Shown here piece after piece: positions 40,087-52,800 of a DNA stretch of 64,000 bases (its first letter is position 1; every line of letters begins with the position of its first letter). The notes under the pieces are model-generated. The model made no database searches and had not been told where the DNA came from. It worked only from the letters and a program-made list of their open reading frames with translations. The position numbers and the translations under genes were made by a program. Source of the stretch: Mesocentrotus franciscanus (lineage: Eukaryota; Echinodermata; Echinoidea; Camarodonta; Strongylocentrotidae); NCBI GenBank assembly GCA_037976565.1, contig CP137667.1:1934390-1998389 (forward strand), given 5' to 3'.

Positions 40087-41394
40087 CAGTGGCGGATCCA
40101 GGAGGGGGGGGCCTCCCCTAGCAACAAAAAAACCCAGGTAAAAACACCCTTTTTTGTTAAAAAAAGAGAAAAAGATGGGCCCCCTCCCCTGGCGCTCAAA
40201 GGGGGGAGGGGTTATGTTGAGTAAAAAAAAAAAAATAGCACTGCCCCCATTGAGCAAAAAAATGAAATTAGTGCTCACTTCCAACCCCCCCGCCCCGCCA
40301 AAAAAGAGAGAAGGAAGGGAAAGGGAAAGAGGAGAGCTAAAATGGAACAAAAAAGAGGAAGAAGAAAAGAAAAGGGTGAAAAGAAGGGGAGATCAGTTTT
40401 GATTAATCCCGCAAACAACGTGTGGATCGGAGGGGGGCCAAAATGCCCTTCCCCCAGCAAACCTTAAAGAGAGGGAAGGAAGGGAAGGGAAAGAGCAAAA
40501 GGAGAGAAAGGGAAAGATAAAAAAAAAGGTAGGGGAGATCAGTTGCGATTTTTCCCGCCAACAAGATCGGGGGCACTGGCGTACTGATGGGGGGCTTGTT
40601 GCCTGCCCTGACCCCAATAAATTCAAACGTAGTTTATTTCTAATTCGACACCGGTGATTTACAAATGTTGCTGACATTACATAATTTTCAGAGATTTTTT
40701 CCTCACTTTTTAGTAAATTATACTTTTTTTATGCGTTTGTTGGAAAATTCCTAAATTTACAGTCAGGCAAGAAAATTAATATGCTTGTTTAGAGGCCTAC
40801 ATGTCAGGGCCCGCGGAACGGCGGGGCTCGGGGGCCTCGAGCTACCCCCACTTTTTTGAAAAAGTATATAAAAGAGAAATAGAAAGAAAGAGAGAAAGAA
40901 AGAACTGAGAATAGTGATTTGCCAGTGTCACAAAATATTGAGGTATCAAAATATGCTCATCAGACCGTGATTAAATGCCTAAAACCCCTGAGCTTCCGGG
41001 GGCTCTGCCCCTTGGACTCCACCTAGGGCCCTAAGGCGGGCCCCAGGATGATCATCTGACGGTAATTTTATGCCTTAAACCCCTGAGCTTCTTGGGGCTC
41101 CGCACCCTGGACCCCACGCCAATTAGTGTCCTGCCAGTGTCATGAATAAGGTTTCAAAATATGCTCATCTGACTGTATTTAAATGCCCATACCCCCTGAG
41201 CTTCCGGGGGCTCTGCCCCTTGACCCCAAGCCAATTTACGACCCAATCGTAAATAATTTAGCCTCCCTCACCCACTTTGAAAAACTTTCAGCGGGGCCTG
41301 CATGTAGTGGGGTGATGCGGATTTTTTTGTCTCGCATTTGGCTCGCATAATTTCAAATTTGGGCCTCCCCCAAGAAATCCTGGATCCGTGCCTG
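40087..41394. mobile_element. hAT-like composite repeat, second copy
   Basis: Ends are CAGTGGCGGATCCAGGAG (40087) and the complement of CAGGCACGGATCCAGGA (ending 41394). Module order matches 24334-26343: purine-rich block, GATCAGTTGCGATTTTTCCC, CACTGGCGTACTGATGGGG at 40573, then three minisatellite units. No transposase and no clear target duplication. Confidence 0.6.
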
Positions 41395-41404
41395 AGTTGT
41401 ACGC

Positions 41405-41650
41405 CTATACACTTCCCCTATCTCGGGCATTATGTAGCGGTAGGCGGGCACATCTTCAGGGAGGTGATGTTTTGACAACGTATAACACGTAAAATCCAAA
41501 GAAAATCCATGAAAAGAAGATCAATTGATATTTGTGAAACTCATTCGTATTTAAGAAGCTTTATTTCATGCGTTATCTCTCGGGTATTCAATATACAACA
41601 CTAGCTGTATGCCTTTATTATTACTACACTTCCCCTAACTCGGGCACATA
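41405..41650 (-). repeat. Isolated inverted satellite unit
   Basis: One unit of the 210-bp satellite in minus orientation (GTAGCGGTAGGCGGGCACAT near 41436), immediately right of the hAT-like repeat. It begins the mirrored half of the structure. Confidence 0.75.
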
Positions 41651-42406
41651 TGGAATTTTATCGCACGTAGGGCGATATAAATGATTTACATTCATCAGTG
41701 ACAGCACGCGTCAGCGGCGGCGTTTCTTTTGTGATGAGTTTTGGCGGCATCTTGACAGGAAACAATAACATACCGGGCCCCTTTGTTGTCAGCCGCGCGG
41801 TATCTTTCATGTGCGCGTAGCTATAATCGGAATTTGCGCGAGGTATGTTTTGAACGTATGTATGGAATTCAATTGGCCGGGATGGATTGGGTTCCCACGG
41901 TGTTGGTGAGAGGATGGATGTAGAAATTAATCGGTGGCAAATTCATTTAATTTAGTTGGGCTTTATTGAGCCTGAGGGAACTTCGTACTGGAAAATTATT
42001 ATACGTGGATTTCACATCGGATTTTAATAGAGGAAAAGTTTCAATTTAATTGGACTTGGTTCTACAGAGTATACGGCGTAGCGGATAGTTCATACTGGGA
42101 CGTCTTCTCGGAAACTACAAAGGTACCTCCAAGAGGAAAGTTAAGTATGACGATGGTTTATCCATATTCACTTCTTTACGTACGTATAACCAGTATGAAT
42201 TAATTGGTACATGTTTCATAAGGCGGACGAAGTTCAACGATGTTAGATATTATTTTAATTTTGAACGAATAAATTGCATGGCAGTGATTTGACTTAAGCC
42301 CTATTACAGCGACTAATAAATATAAAGGGATCGCCTAACAATGTTAAATCTGAGATACATGGCCCTGCGTGTTTTTAGTGTCTGTGATATGGTATTGTAT
42401 TAACAA

Positions 42407-42447
<41 letters not shown>

Positions 42448-42450
42448 AAA

Positions 42451-42483
<33 letters not shown>

Positions 42484-44585
42484 TAAAAAAAAAAGAAAAA
42501 TAAATAAATAAAATAAAATAAAATAAAATAAATACATAAATAAATATATAAAAACCTGCTTCAAAATGACCAAGAAGGGGTTTTGATTGATTTAAAGGTT
42601 TAGGGAATTTTGTAATTTTAATGTTAGCTTTTAGGATCTAAAACAAAGTTACCAGATCCCTCTACAGCCGATTGGGTTTGAATAAGTTTGAATAAGCGGG
42701 CGCTTATGGACAATAGTGAGTGGGAAGGGTTTTAGATATGACACAAGTCGAATGGTGGCGAACAATAAGCTGCCGGAAGTTTTTCTTTTTATTCCTGTCG
42801 TAGGTTGAAATGATACACTGGTTAGCCGCCTTCGCGCTCCTCCCCGATGCCCGCAGCATTTGGTCCAGTGTGTTGCCACGAAGGACTTACACAGGTTTCG
42901 ACAATGACGAACAGCCACATAATTCTAGAACGCGGCTAGTATTTAACAAGCATGCCAGGAATATATGCCGCAGAATCGGGGTCGTTCATTGGATTATTCG
43001 GGCTTCGCGCACGAACGACACGAGCTGTTTCCTAGTGATGCCGATGGAATACATCTTTTTGGCAGGAAATGACTTGTTCCTTCAAAGCCTTATTCGCGAG
43101 TCGACGAACGTTGGAAAGACTGCATTCCAGTTCTTTGTTGTGGTTCACTCTAATTTGTTATTAAATTATTTGTAGACTGTGGTCTCGCCCGTGTTCATAA
43201 CGGCGTCTGTCACTTAATACTGTTTTCGGTTTTAAAATTTATTCATGTTATTGTTAAAACGAAAGATAATTGTTCACGAGTAATTTTGTTAATGGGCCTA
43301 TTTTCTCAAGCCTCACATCGCTAAAAGGTATATAGTTAAATGAAATTAACCAATTAGGTGATGGGTTGAGATTAATATGTTAAGCTCATATACCTGGTGG
43401 GGTTGTTTTATTATGGCACAATATAAAAACTTAATTAGTGAAGTTAGATTAAATGTTGATTGGAGTGTAGAAATTGAATCTAAAATTGATGATATGAAAT
43501 TCGGTTATTATTGATATTTACACCCCCTTTTTAAAGTATCGATAATGAATGCTAATCTTTTCAGCGTATTACGTTTTGGTTGGATTATTGCATTAGTACA
43601 GTAGATGCTCATACTTATAAATATTTTGAATTGAATACGTGATGTACGTAAAACAATATATGCGAATACTTAGGCACTTTAGTGCAAGTAAAAGGTTTGC
43701 AGACGTGAATATACCTGCATGTTAAGTTGTTGGAAGAAATTTAATGTTGAAGTTAATTCAGATAATTGACGCTGATAAAAGTCTTGGATTGAATACGTAA
43801 TGTACGTAAAAATAATATATACGCTCAGTGGCGGCGGGCGGTGCCCGTGTGGCGGAAATTGTCATTTTTTTTTGCCTCTTCGCATATATATATGTGTATG
43901 CGTATATATGTTAATATATACATATAAAGGTTATTATGTGTATTACACACTGCTCCAAAATACCTCAGGGAGGGTTGTGTTTTTGAGAATATGAATTGGA
44001 TTATTTTAGTTGGCCATTGTATCTTGCAGAGCTCAATATTTATTGGTTTCCGGTTGGGGCCCCGATGATAACAGGCGTTCCGTCCTGGAATTATTTATAA
44101 CATGTACCCGCCTGTAAAGTAGGCATCTGTTCGCCTGTTTTATGCAGTGGAACTGTTTGCCTTCTTTGATGCAGTGGGGTGTTATACGTACATCCTTTCT
44201 CACAGTTCCAAATGAGAAGGTAAACTCTGTTCGCCTGTTTAATGCAGGGAACATTGTCGCCTTTTTACGGGCTGTGGGGGGGTGTACACAAGTTCTCGTC
44301 TGTTGGTGGCCCCTATGCAGAGAGTACTTTGGGTTGTTTTTAGGTGCAGATACTTGTATAAATTGATTAAAATATTCGAAAGTAATACCCGGGTCCTTCC
44401 CCGGGGTGGATTGGAGCAGTGTAACATTTCAAGTAAAAGTATCCTATAATCAGTTGGGAAAGTTTGTGTCGTAGTTGTTGCTATTGTCATGATGTTGATA
44501 TTCAGGGTAACAAGATTCCATCCTCTATTAAATCTCAAGTACCCGCAAAAACGCATTCCGTTTAATTTTGTTGCTGTGAATGTAA
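41651..44585. other. Unassigned 3-kb interior
   Basis: No supported gene. Simple repeats at 42405-42545 include (AT)n, (AAT)n and AAATA-type runs. Near 44125-44255, partial repeats of CTGTTCGCCTGTTT-ATGCAG occur. Open frames at 42649-42918 and 42810-43175 overlap on opposite strands and carry no recognised motif. Confidence 0.5.
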
Positions 44586-45500
44586 AGCGGTAGGCGGGCA
44601 CATCTACAATGCAGGAAGGTGCAAGTTTTGATAACGTAAAACACGTAAAATCCAAAGAAAATCAATTAAAAGAAGATAAATTGATGTTTTGATCAACTCA
44701 TTTGTCTTTAAGAAGCTTTATTTCATGCGTTATCTCTCGGGTATTCAATATACAACACTAATTGTATGCCTTAATTACTACACTTCCCCCTATGTAGAGG
44801 TAGGCGGGCACATCTACAGGGAGTTGATGTTTTGACCACGTGAAACACGTATAACCCAAAGAAAATCAATGAAAAGAAGATAAATTGATATTTTTGAAAC
44901 TCATTTGTATATTAGAAGCATCATTATATACTTTACATGTCGGATATTCAATATACAACACTAGCTGTATTAATTGCTTAATTTACCCTCCCCTCAAGCT
45001 CCTCGTGCACATGTAGTGGCATAATTATATGCGGGCACATTTACAGGGAGGTGATGTTTTGACAACGTAAAACACGTATAATTCAAATAAAATCAATGAA
45101 AAGAAGATCAATTGATAGTTGGAACTCATTTGTATATCAGTAGGGAGCTTTAATTGTTACATCCGTTGTCTCTCGGATATTGAAAATATAATACTATTTG
45201 AATGCTTTGATACACCTACCATTATGTCGGGCACATGTAGCGGTAGGCGGGCACATCTACAGGGAAGTGATGTTTTAATTTGCCATGTTAAACAAGTAAT
45301 ATAATCCAAAGAAAATCAATGAAAATATAAGTTGACCTGATATTTGTAAAGCTAATTTGTATTTTAGACTTTCTTAGCAAGCGTTATAACATCCTTTACA
45401 TATCTAGAATAATCGATATAATATACGACACTATATAGCTGTATGGCTTATTACCCTCCCTTCTTCTCGGGCACATGTAGAGGTAGGCGGGCACACCTGC
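44586..45500 (-). repeat. Right satellite array, about 5 units, inverted
   Basis: GGTAGGCGGGCACATCTACA-type landmarks recur near 44590, 44802, 45025, 45241 and 45484. The units are the reverse complement of the left array. They are more diverged from one another than the left middle units are. Confidence 0.85.
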
Positions 45501-45932
45501 AGGGATGTGGTTTGGCCTGGGTTTCATGCAGACGACCGAGTTGGCCGGCAGTTGGCCACGTGCTCTTTGGAGTTCAAAAACGACCAAAAGAATCGCCAAA
45601 TTTGTATAAACACGCTATCAAAATCGAAACTCAATAAATATACTTAATACTCAAATACTTCTACCTCATAACTACAGACAATACAACTATAACGGTAAGA
45701 TTTTGCCCCTGATTTCACTGAGCCACTGTGTTGCACGTTCCACCTCCATACATGACCTCAATTCTGCACGTACGTACGGTACGCGCGCAGTCATGCAAGA
45801 ACATCAATATTCATGAATTGACACGTCGTCATTGATATGCATATTCATTGACCTCCTTGTAGATGTGCCCGATTAGAGGCTACCCATTGTGCCTGGCTAA
45901 ACCACAGAAATGTATTTTACAGTTCTGTGGGT
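45240..45932. repeat. Right outer inverted-repeat arm
   Basis: Mirror of 29293-29960. For example, GGCCACGTGCTCTTTGGAGT at 45554 complements the sequence near 29674. The outer end is at 45932, after which similarity to the left flank stops. Confidence 0.75.
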
Positions 45933-46069
45933 GATTTTCAGAATTTAAGAGGGCGCTATTTATATCATGCATCAAAGGGGCTCAATTCCGCTTCTGCATT
46001 AGACCAGCTTGTGGGCGTTTTAATCTGCCACCCTCTCCCAATCAGCGAGAGAGAGAGGAGAGGGCGACG

Positions 46070-46106
46070 AAAGAGTGAGAGAGAGAGAGAGAGAGAGAGA
46101 TACAAG
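46070..46106. repeat. GA microsatellite
   Basis: GAGAGAGAGAGAGA run in the flank between the inverted-repeat structure and the Frizzled-domain gene. Confidence 0.7.
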
Positions 46107-46315
46107 AATAAGACAGAGGGAAAGAGGAAGTTTTAACAATACAATATCTACATTCAATACATAATAACGACAACAAGTGACTTATGCATGGATTGAAGGT
46201 CATATCAATACTATCAAATTAACATTAAAAAGAGACACATATTCAATTTCGTTTGAGATTATACATCAAAATATAGATTTTCGATATAAAAAGTGGGAAC
46301 GTGGGATAAAACATT

Positions 46316-46412
46316 AATGAGCCAAAAGAATCATTGCAAAACAAAGGTTTCACATTGCGGAGAAGAAGAAAAAAGTATTGCACAATTTATTGATCATAGA
46401 GTAGCCGTATCA
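46316..46412 (+). CDS. Possible upstream exon
   Basis: An open stretch from ATG at 46316 ends at a good donor (ATCAG|GTAAGG) in phase 1, which fits the phase-1 acceptor at 46686. It would encode about 32 residues (MSQKNHCKTKVSHC ... IDHRVAVS). It lacks a signal peptide, has no acceptor requirement test, and may be chance. Confidence 0.22.
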
Positions 46413-46500
46413 GGTAAGGCATTGGGCTATTTCTGTGGCGCTCTCTTTTGCACTTTATTACTGTGTGCTTGTGTTTATTTCGCAAATTAAGACCACGAGC

Positions 46501-46560
46501 CAATGGCGGATCCAGGGCGGCCTGGGGGCCCGGGCCCCCTCCCCTATCCAAAAAACAAGT
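46501..46560. mobile_element. hAT-like end fragment
   Basis: AATGGCGGATCCAGGGC resembles the CAGTGGCGGATCCAGG ends seen elsewhere in the window. No matching right end follows before the next exon, so it is a fragment or short relic. Confidence 0.4.
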
Positions 46561-46685
46561 CAAAATCAAATAAAAATTAGCCATGCATGACTTGATGTAC
46601 CTATTCTTTCGGTATGAAGTTTCTTCACTCATAATTGCATATTTTCCATCGTCAAACGACTCTAATAACTAAATTCTTTGTGTAG

Positions 46686-46813
46686 ATGGTCGGAGTACAT
46701 GTGAACCTCTGACTCTGCCGCTGTGTCTGCAGAATGGAGTCCAATACACAGAAACTATCTTTCCTAACCTAGCTGGTATGATGACACAACAAGATGCTAT
46801 AGTTGCTTCCGAG
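46686..46813 (+). CDS. CRD1, first half
   Basis: 128 nt, phase 1 in and phase 0 out; acceptor TGTGTAG|AT, donor TCCGAG|GTGAGT. Encodes [20 protein letters not shown] and [13 protein letters not shown], the first two cysteines and the YP/FPN-L-x-G motif of a Frizzled CRD. The exon lies about 0.75 kb from the end of the inverted-repeat structure. Confidence 0.85.
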
Positions 46814-49800
46814 GTGAGTCCTCTTTCGGAATATACTGGAATTTCCCTTATTCTAATGTTCACTGGCGTAGCGTCACTAGCGTGGGGCAGAAGGCAGTGA
46901 GGGATGGGGCCTCGTGGCAATGGTCATATTCGTTTTAAATAGACCATTTTTTGTAATGTAATCAAATTTAATGCATACATGTATTTTGTCAAGTGCCATA
47001 TTACACATTATTATATACACCTGTTATAAATAACTGTATATCAATTCAATTCAATTCAAATGACTTTATTTCTCATGCAAAACATAATAGAACGAATAAG
47101 TATATTACAACAAATATACAATGAAAGGACAAATATAAAATATAGTAATAGCACGAGAAAAGTGGAACTAACTAGAATCAGAGCTTGTTGAAGTATTATC
47201 TCCTCAGAAGTTATAATACGAATACCATACATTAATTGTTGTTAGGTAGGACAAACGCCATGTCTTGTCCTACCTAATAACACGGAATGTATGCAATTCG
47301 CATTCTGACTATTAAAAAATAATTATTTCTAACAGGTGAATGGAATAATTTGTAACTAGGCATTTAACGAAGATTTGTGCATTAAATGTTATTACATTAC
47401 GAAAATGGTATATTGCGAATTAGCAATGCCACCGATACAGGGTTTGGTGTAGAAGGGTCCAATCATTTTCTTATCTTGTCCATTAATATGTTTCCTTCAA
47501 TATGTTTAAAGAGAAGGTTGAGTTCTGGGGAAACAATAATTTGTTAGCGTTTTCATTGTTATCATGCAAGTGTGGAAGAACATCAGAGAAAAAAATGATC
47601 TCTGAAAAGCATGGCTCTTCAAATGCCTTCATATTCTAAATATGACATGTAACGGGTTAAAAATGAGGACCCGTGTTTATGCCACATGTTTCTGTAGTCC
47701 CGTATACATCTCTATGTGAACAGTGCTTGTAACTTTACCAAGACTGGGAAAATTGTCTTATCATTTTAATGATTCCATAACCTTGCAGTACACACCAGTA
47801 CTTATATGCTTCATGATCATTTTTTTCCTGATCGATTCCATACCGTTTCTTTCACAATGAAATCGCATGACCAGAACTCAACCTAAATGTGAAATTGGGG
47901 ATCACGTTTCGTTAAAGAATGTGACCATGCTAGGCCCAATTAAACTCATTTAAGATGTTATAATTAATGTTGTTTAGCCCCCATGCTAGTTCTTTCCTCC
48001 ACCGTAAAATCAATGTTGGGACCGAATGTTAATGGCCTCATGTAGAGTTTCAAAATGTGTCCTGCTGCCGCCCCAGATGTGCTACAAACACTCTACCACC
48101 ATAACAGGTGCTACATTACATTGTAAATTAGATTTCCGTTCTGGTTGTGTTCCTGTTCGTGCAATTACAGGGTTTTTTGGCAATGAACAGTTTATATACA
48201 TTTCCGGAATTTAACAGCACTATTACAAAAGCTGTTGTATTTTCTACAGTCTTGTTCTACAAGCAGTCTGAAGCCAGTGAATGCCCATGTTGAAAAGGAA
48301 CAAATTTCAGTTTTTCTTGATGTTACAAAGTACAATACGGAAACTGCAAATTGATATCAAATGGACAAAGTTGCAATGTTTAATATTCTCTAGAGAGTTT
48401 CTCCTGTGTAAAATACTTTTATTCATTTAAAAGGATTTTTTTCTTAAACGGGGAAGGAAAATGTGCGCCCCTAAAATGTATTCTTTAAAAGGTTCCTTGT
48501 CAAAAATGACTCTTTTCATCCTGTGCTGATAATTTGTTTACTTCCAAGGCCTGTAAGATGTTTTTAGGTTTTTCCCCCATCCTCGATCCTATACCAAAAC
48601 CTTAATTTATGATTTAAATATGATTTCATTATTTTCCTTTCAGAGTTTGGCCCCATTGGTGGCACTAGGCTGTGGTCCCATAGCAGACTTTGTGTGTACG
48701 TTATTCGCTCCACCATGCGTGGAGGTAGGCGATGTATCCGTATCAGTTCCTCCATGTAGCCATATAGACATGTCTGCGAGGAAGCTCGAGATGCCTGTAT
48801 GCCCATCTTCCAATCTGTCGGTATGTCATGGCCAGATCAGTTTGAATGCTCAAGGTTTCCCGCCATAGCAACAGATGGACCAGCTAGGTGTGCTGAACCT
48901 GAAATGAGTTAGTTATGATATCATTTCATTCTTTGTTTTCAAGTAGGATATACTTTTCTGTCTCACCATCGCCTAGTCATAAACTGTCAAATTTTTAAAC
49001 GCTGTTGATATTTGTCCAGAATAAGATGTCTCAGACGAAAAATATGATTTTTGGCAAGAGGACGTAAAAGAAAAAAAGGGCGTTTCATTCGGATAAAGAC
49101 TAATAGCTTTCTCCTCGTACAAGTTGGTAGCCTGTATCGGACCGTTCATTTATTATACTCATCTTGTCACTTTTCATCAGGAATATTAGAGATTGAAGAA
49201 GGGTATCATCTTTTTTTAAACATGAGCAACATTTGACAATAACAAAGGTGCATTTGTATGGCCCCGTCTATATCTATAACTTTTATCCTGAAGAGCTTGT
49301 GACGGCCATATTGTTGTATCAATCATAGCTCCAAAGTGATAAAATTTCAACTTAGATTGAGACTTCTTAAGGGTATTGTCTCACAGCCACTGATAATTTG
49401 TTCCTCAGAAAGGGTACCACAGCCGGAAAAAAAACATTCAAACTCTTCGCCATTATTTCACGTGTACAAATGATACCTTTACTTGTAGGGGTACTAGACG
49501 CATTGAACGAGGTAAAAGAGGTAGAGGAACAGCAGGAACCTGAACTTTGTTATGATGTCACAGTACCAGAATGTCGTCAGATGGGATTCACTCATACAAA
49601 GTTACCCAACATCTTCGGTCATACTACACCCGAGGAGATGACTCAAGATATGACGTCACTAACTGGACTTATCCTATCAGGATGCTCAGACGATCTTCTG
49701 CCTCTCATCTGTGGAGCTTACCTACCCAAATGTGACCCTGAGACTGGTGACGTCATCACACCTTGTAAAGAGACTTGTAGACGGATCGCAAAGGATTGTA

Positions 49801-52800
49801 AAGATGCGATGAAAGAGCTGTCTATTGGACGATTAGATCTGTTCATGTGCACTAAACATTATCCATCCAAGAAAAAGGCCGGTGACATAAAATGTGTAGA
49901 GGGTAAGTAGAGCGGCGATGCCTTAGAAACTTTCCGAAACTATTAAGCGACGTTTCTCACCCGTATTATAGAATAATCCGCTTTGTCAGACAGCTTAGAG
50001 TCTTGCAAATTTACATTATCCAAAGTTGGAAATTACTACTATCTCAATTCTCAGTTAAGGCACACGGTTTCATGTTTTTTTTATAGTAGGCTTTTCAAGT
50101 TTGTCTTATCCACAGTTTCCGGTTTTCATGAATATTCATTCCGGCGTCTGAATCGTCATGCCCTGTCAGTCTCGGATTGCTTATGAGCCTACTTTACTTT
50201 TAGCCGTCATGTTCAACACCAAATACATGTATACCAATATGACAATATGTATAAACGAGGGCACTATCGTATCAAGATTGGCGATTGGTCCGGATAGGCA
50301 AGTCCTCCATTCTATCCCAAACTTGCAAACTCTTTTCTTTTTAGTACAGAGTTTCGATTGATATGCGATCATTTTAGTCAATTGTAACTGTTTGTAAGAC
50401 AGGGTCCGGGTATAGATTGTTAAAGATACTATGTCCCTTTTGCAGCCAACATCAAATTCTGTAGAACTTTGCATGAATTATGAATATGTCATGTATGTCC
50501 TACCTGTGAAATTTAAACGTTAGCAGTGTCCTAATATTCAAATTATGCAAGGAAACCCGTTTACTTGCTAGACTTCACTGTCAGACACTATTGAGTGACT
50601 TACTGGCTTTTTTCATCTTTGGTAATAACATACATAAAATGAGCTGTAAAGGGTACATGAGCATTTGTCTACATCAATAACCCACTTCTTGTAATGGCCA
50701 AAATTAAACTGATTGAATCTTTGCGCAGCATAAAACGTACGACCATTTGGTACAATGGTCTGAAAAATCAGACTATTACTTACTGGCTCTATAGCTCCTA
50801 AGTCGATTCGACAACTAATAGTCGTTATTTTCCCACTTAAAGACATTTTCAAGCCCCCTTTTTTAGGGAAGTTCTAAATTAGTATTGTCTTTCAAATGCT
50901 GTTGGAATTTAACCTTTTCATTTTTTTGGCCTGCAAATGGGACATAGTACCTTCTGATCATGGAATTTTATGTTTTTTTCCTTATTTCTTGTGATTGAGA
51001 TAATCTATTCCCCTGAAAACAAGATATAGAATGCAGAATGATATTCTACTTCACATTTTATGAAGTCGGATATTGAACACAAATGAATACAAAGAAAATG
51101 AAAGAATTGTGAAATTCCATGTTCAGAAGGCATGGAGAGTTGTCGGCAAATGACGCCATCAAATTAAATATCGCCCTCTGGGGACAAGTTATTTCTTTAG
51201 CTTTAACTTCCTTATACCTTGCCTGATTTTGTTCAATTTTTCACTAATCTTATTCAAATCGTTTAAACTTTACAATAAAGGTAACTTAGGATGAAGGTTT
51301 TGGTTCCCTTTAAGGAATGAAATGAATGCATTGATTGTATTTCAGATGTGCGTGCACCTGCTGTCCCAGTTATAATGAATATCTCCAGACCTGCTGTATC
51401 TCAGGCACAGATCTTCTTCCAACAACCTGACATCCCTAACGTTAGCTTCAACGGTCTCGAGATCACATTCTTCAACTCTGCGGGCGATGATGAGGGCACC
51501 GTGGTCGTTGATACGGAGGACGAAGCTACCATCGATCTCATGACGCAGTCCCGGTATACCTTGTTGGTGCGTGCCGTCAATGATTGGGGAGCTAGCGCAT
51601 ACGTGGATGCCACAGTACCTGAATATGTTCAGCGCGCTGGTAAGGACCAATGCGCTCATGTCTGGCAAATTTGCTACGCCTGGCGCTCCATTATTATTAC
51701 TTTAGCATGCATAACAGCGCTGAATTGCAATCAATTATTAAAGGAATTACATCACACAAAAGGATTGAAAATCAATAGTTTTACATAAAACCAAATTGAA
51801 CTACTGAATTATGGGTAAATTGTGTTCACAGGTTTGATTAATGCAGAATTAAAACCAGAAAATATACGTCTATCGTTTGGTTAATAAAATCGATTCAACA
51901 TAATGGCGACGCCTGGTGAAGAAGGGACTTACGAATGACAGTCGGTATATAGCTAGACTGTATCATCGATAGAGAATGTTTGAATAATCTACGAGACTTG
52001 CAATAGTATTTACTTTATTCTCACCTTCGTTGGATATACGTTACCACCGCTTTGTAAAATTGTTATGCTTCCAAGTATTACATTTTTACCGAAGACATGG
52101 TTTTAAAGGTAAATCATAAACACTCAGCTAAAATCAATCTCTTACAAAAGATATACATGATGCATCACTCAAAGTAGAAAAGTTTAATCTACAATAATTC
52201 TCTATGTGAATGTTTTTTGTTTGTCTTCCTTTGTTTAGATCACTGTGAATCAGTTTCTACTCCTATATGCATGGACATGAAATATGACTACACCCAGTTC
52301 CCGAATCTCCTGCAGCATGCAAACCAGGACGACGCCAATATTGAATTATCGCAGTTTGCTCCTCTCATCCAAGTCCAGTGTTCGATGGATCTAGAGGCTT
52401 TCCTCTGTGCTGTCTATATGCCTCCATGCACAGGTCAACCTAGCCCACAAGGTCAGTTTGTCTTAAGATCACCATTATACAAGGTCACCACTAAACAAGT
52501 TCACCTTTGCAGTTAATTCACTTGATCTTAAAAGGAAATGTATGCAAACTACTTGTATTTTTACCCACTCCTCTAATATTAAAAAGATATCAAGTTTTAG
52601 AAGTTTATTTTTTACGATAAGCCAAGCTGCACCCATGCAATCGAACAATATTTGTTGAAATGATGTTCACGCAAGCGATGAACATCTTTACTGAGTTCGT
52701 GTTCGAAATGATGCCCAAATCTCAATTCCTTTTATACATCCGGACAAGAGAGAGATAGAGCCTTGACAAAAATAGGCTACTTATCCTTTTCAGTATATTC

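Larger units (their letters stand above)
29293..45932. mobile_element. 16.6-kb structure bounded by long inverted repeats with internal satellite arrays
   Basis: Sequence from 29293 rightward is the reverse complement of sequence from 45932 leftward. The ends are CCCACAGAACTG...GGTTTAGCCAGGCAC, and the match runs through about 430 bp of unique sequence and into the first tandem unit (about 700 bp in total), with only scattered differences. Inside each arm are tandem ~210-bp units in mirrored orientation. The outermost ~30 bp can also fold on itself. The size and inverted arms recall foldback (TU-type) sea urchin elements or Polintons, but no Polinton genes and no clear target duplication are seen. 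The LINE and hAT-like repeat inside look like later insertions. Confidence 0.65.

Noticed and set aside
42649..43175. Overlapping open frames on both strands in the interior of the inverted-repeat structure
   Set aside because: They overlap antiparallel, are short, and show no known motif; not enough to call a gene.
29293..45932. Polinton/Maverick or Helitron identity
   Set aside because: No polymerase B, integrase, capsid or Rep/helicase coding was seen, the ends lack Polinton AG or Helitron TC/CTRR features, and no 6-bp duplication was found.
48564..48806. Minus-strand 80-codon frame over CRD1 exon 2
   Set aside because: Antisense to a conserved CRD coding exon with good splice context on the plus strand.
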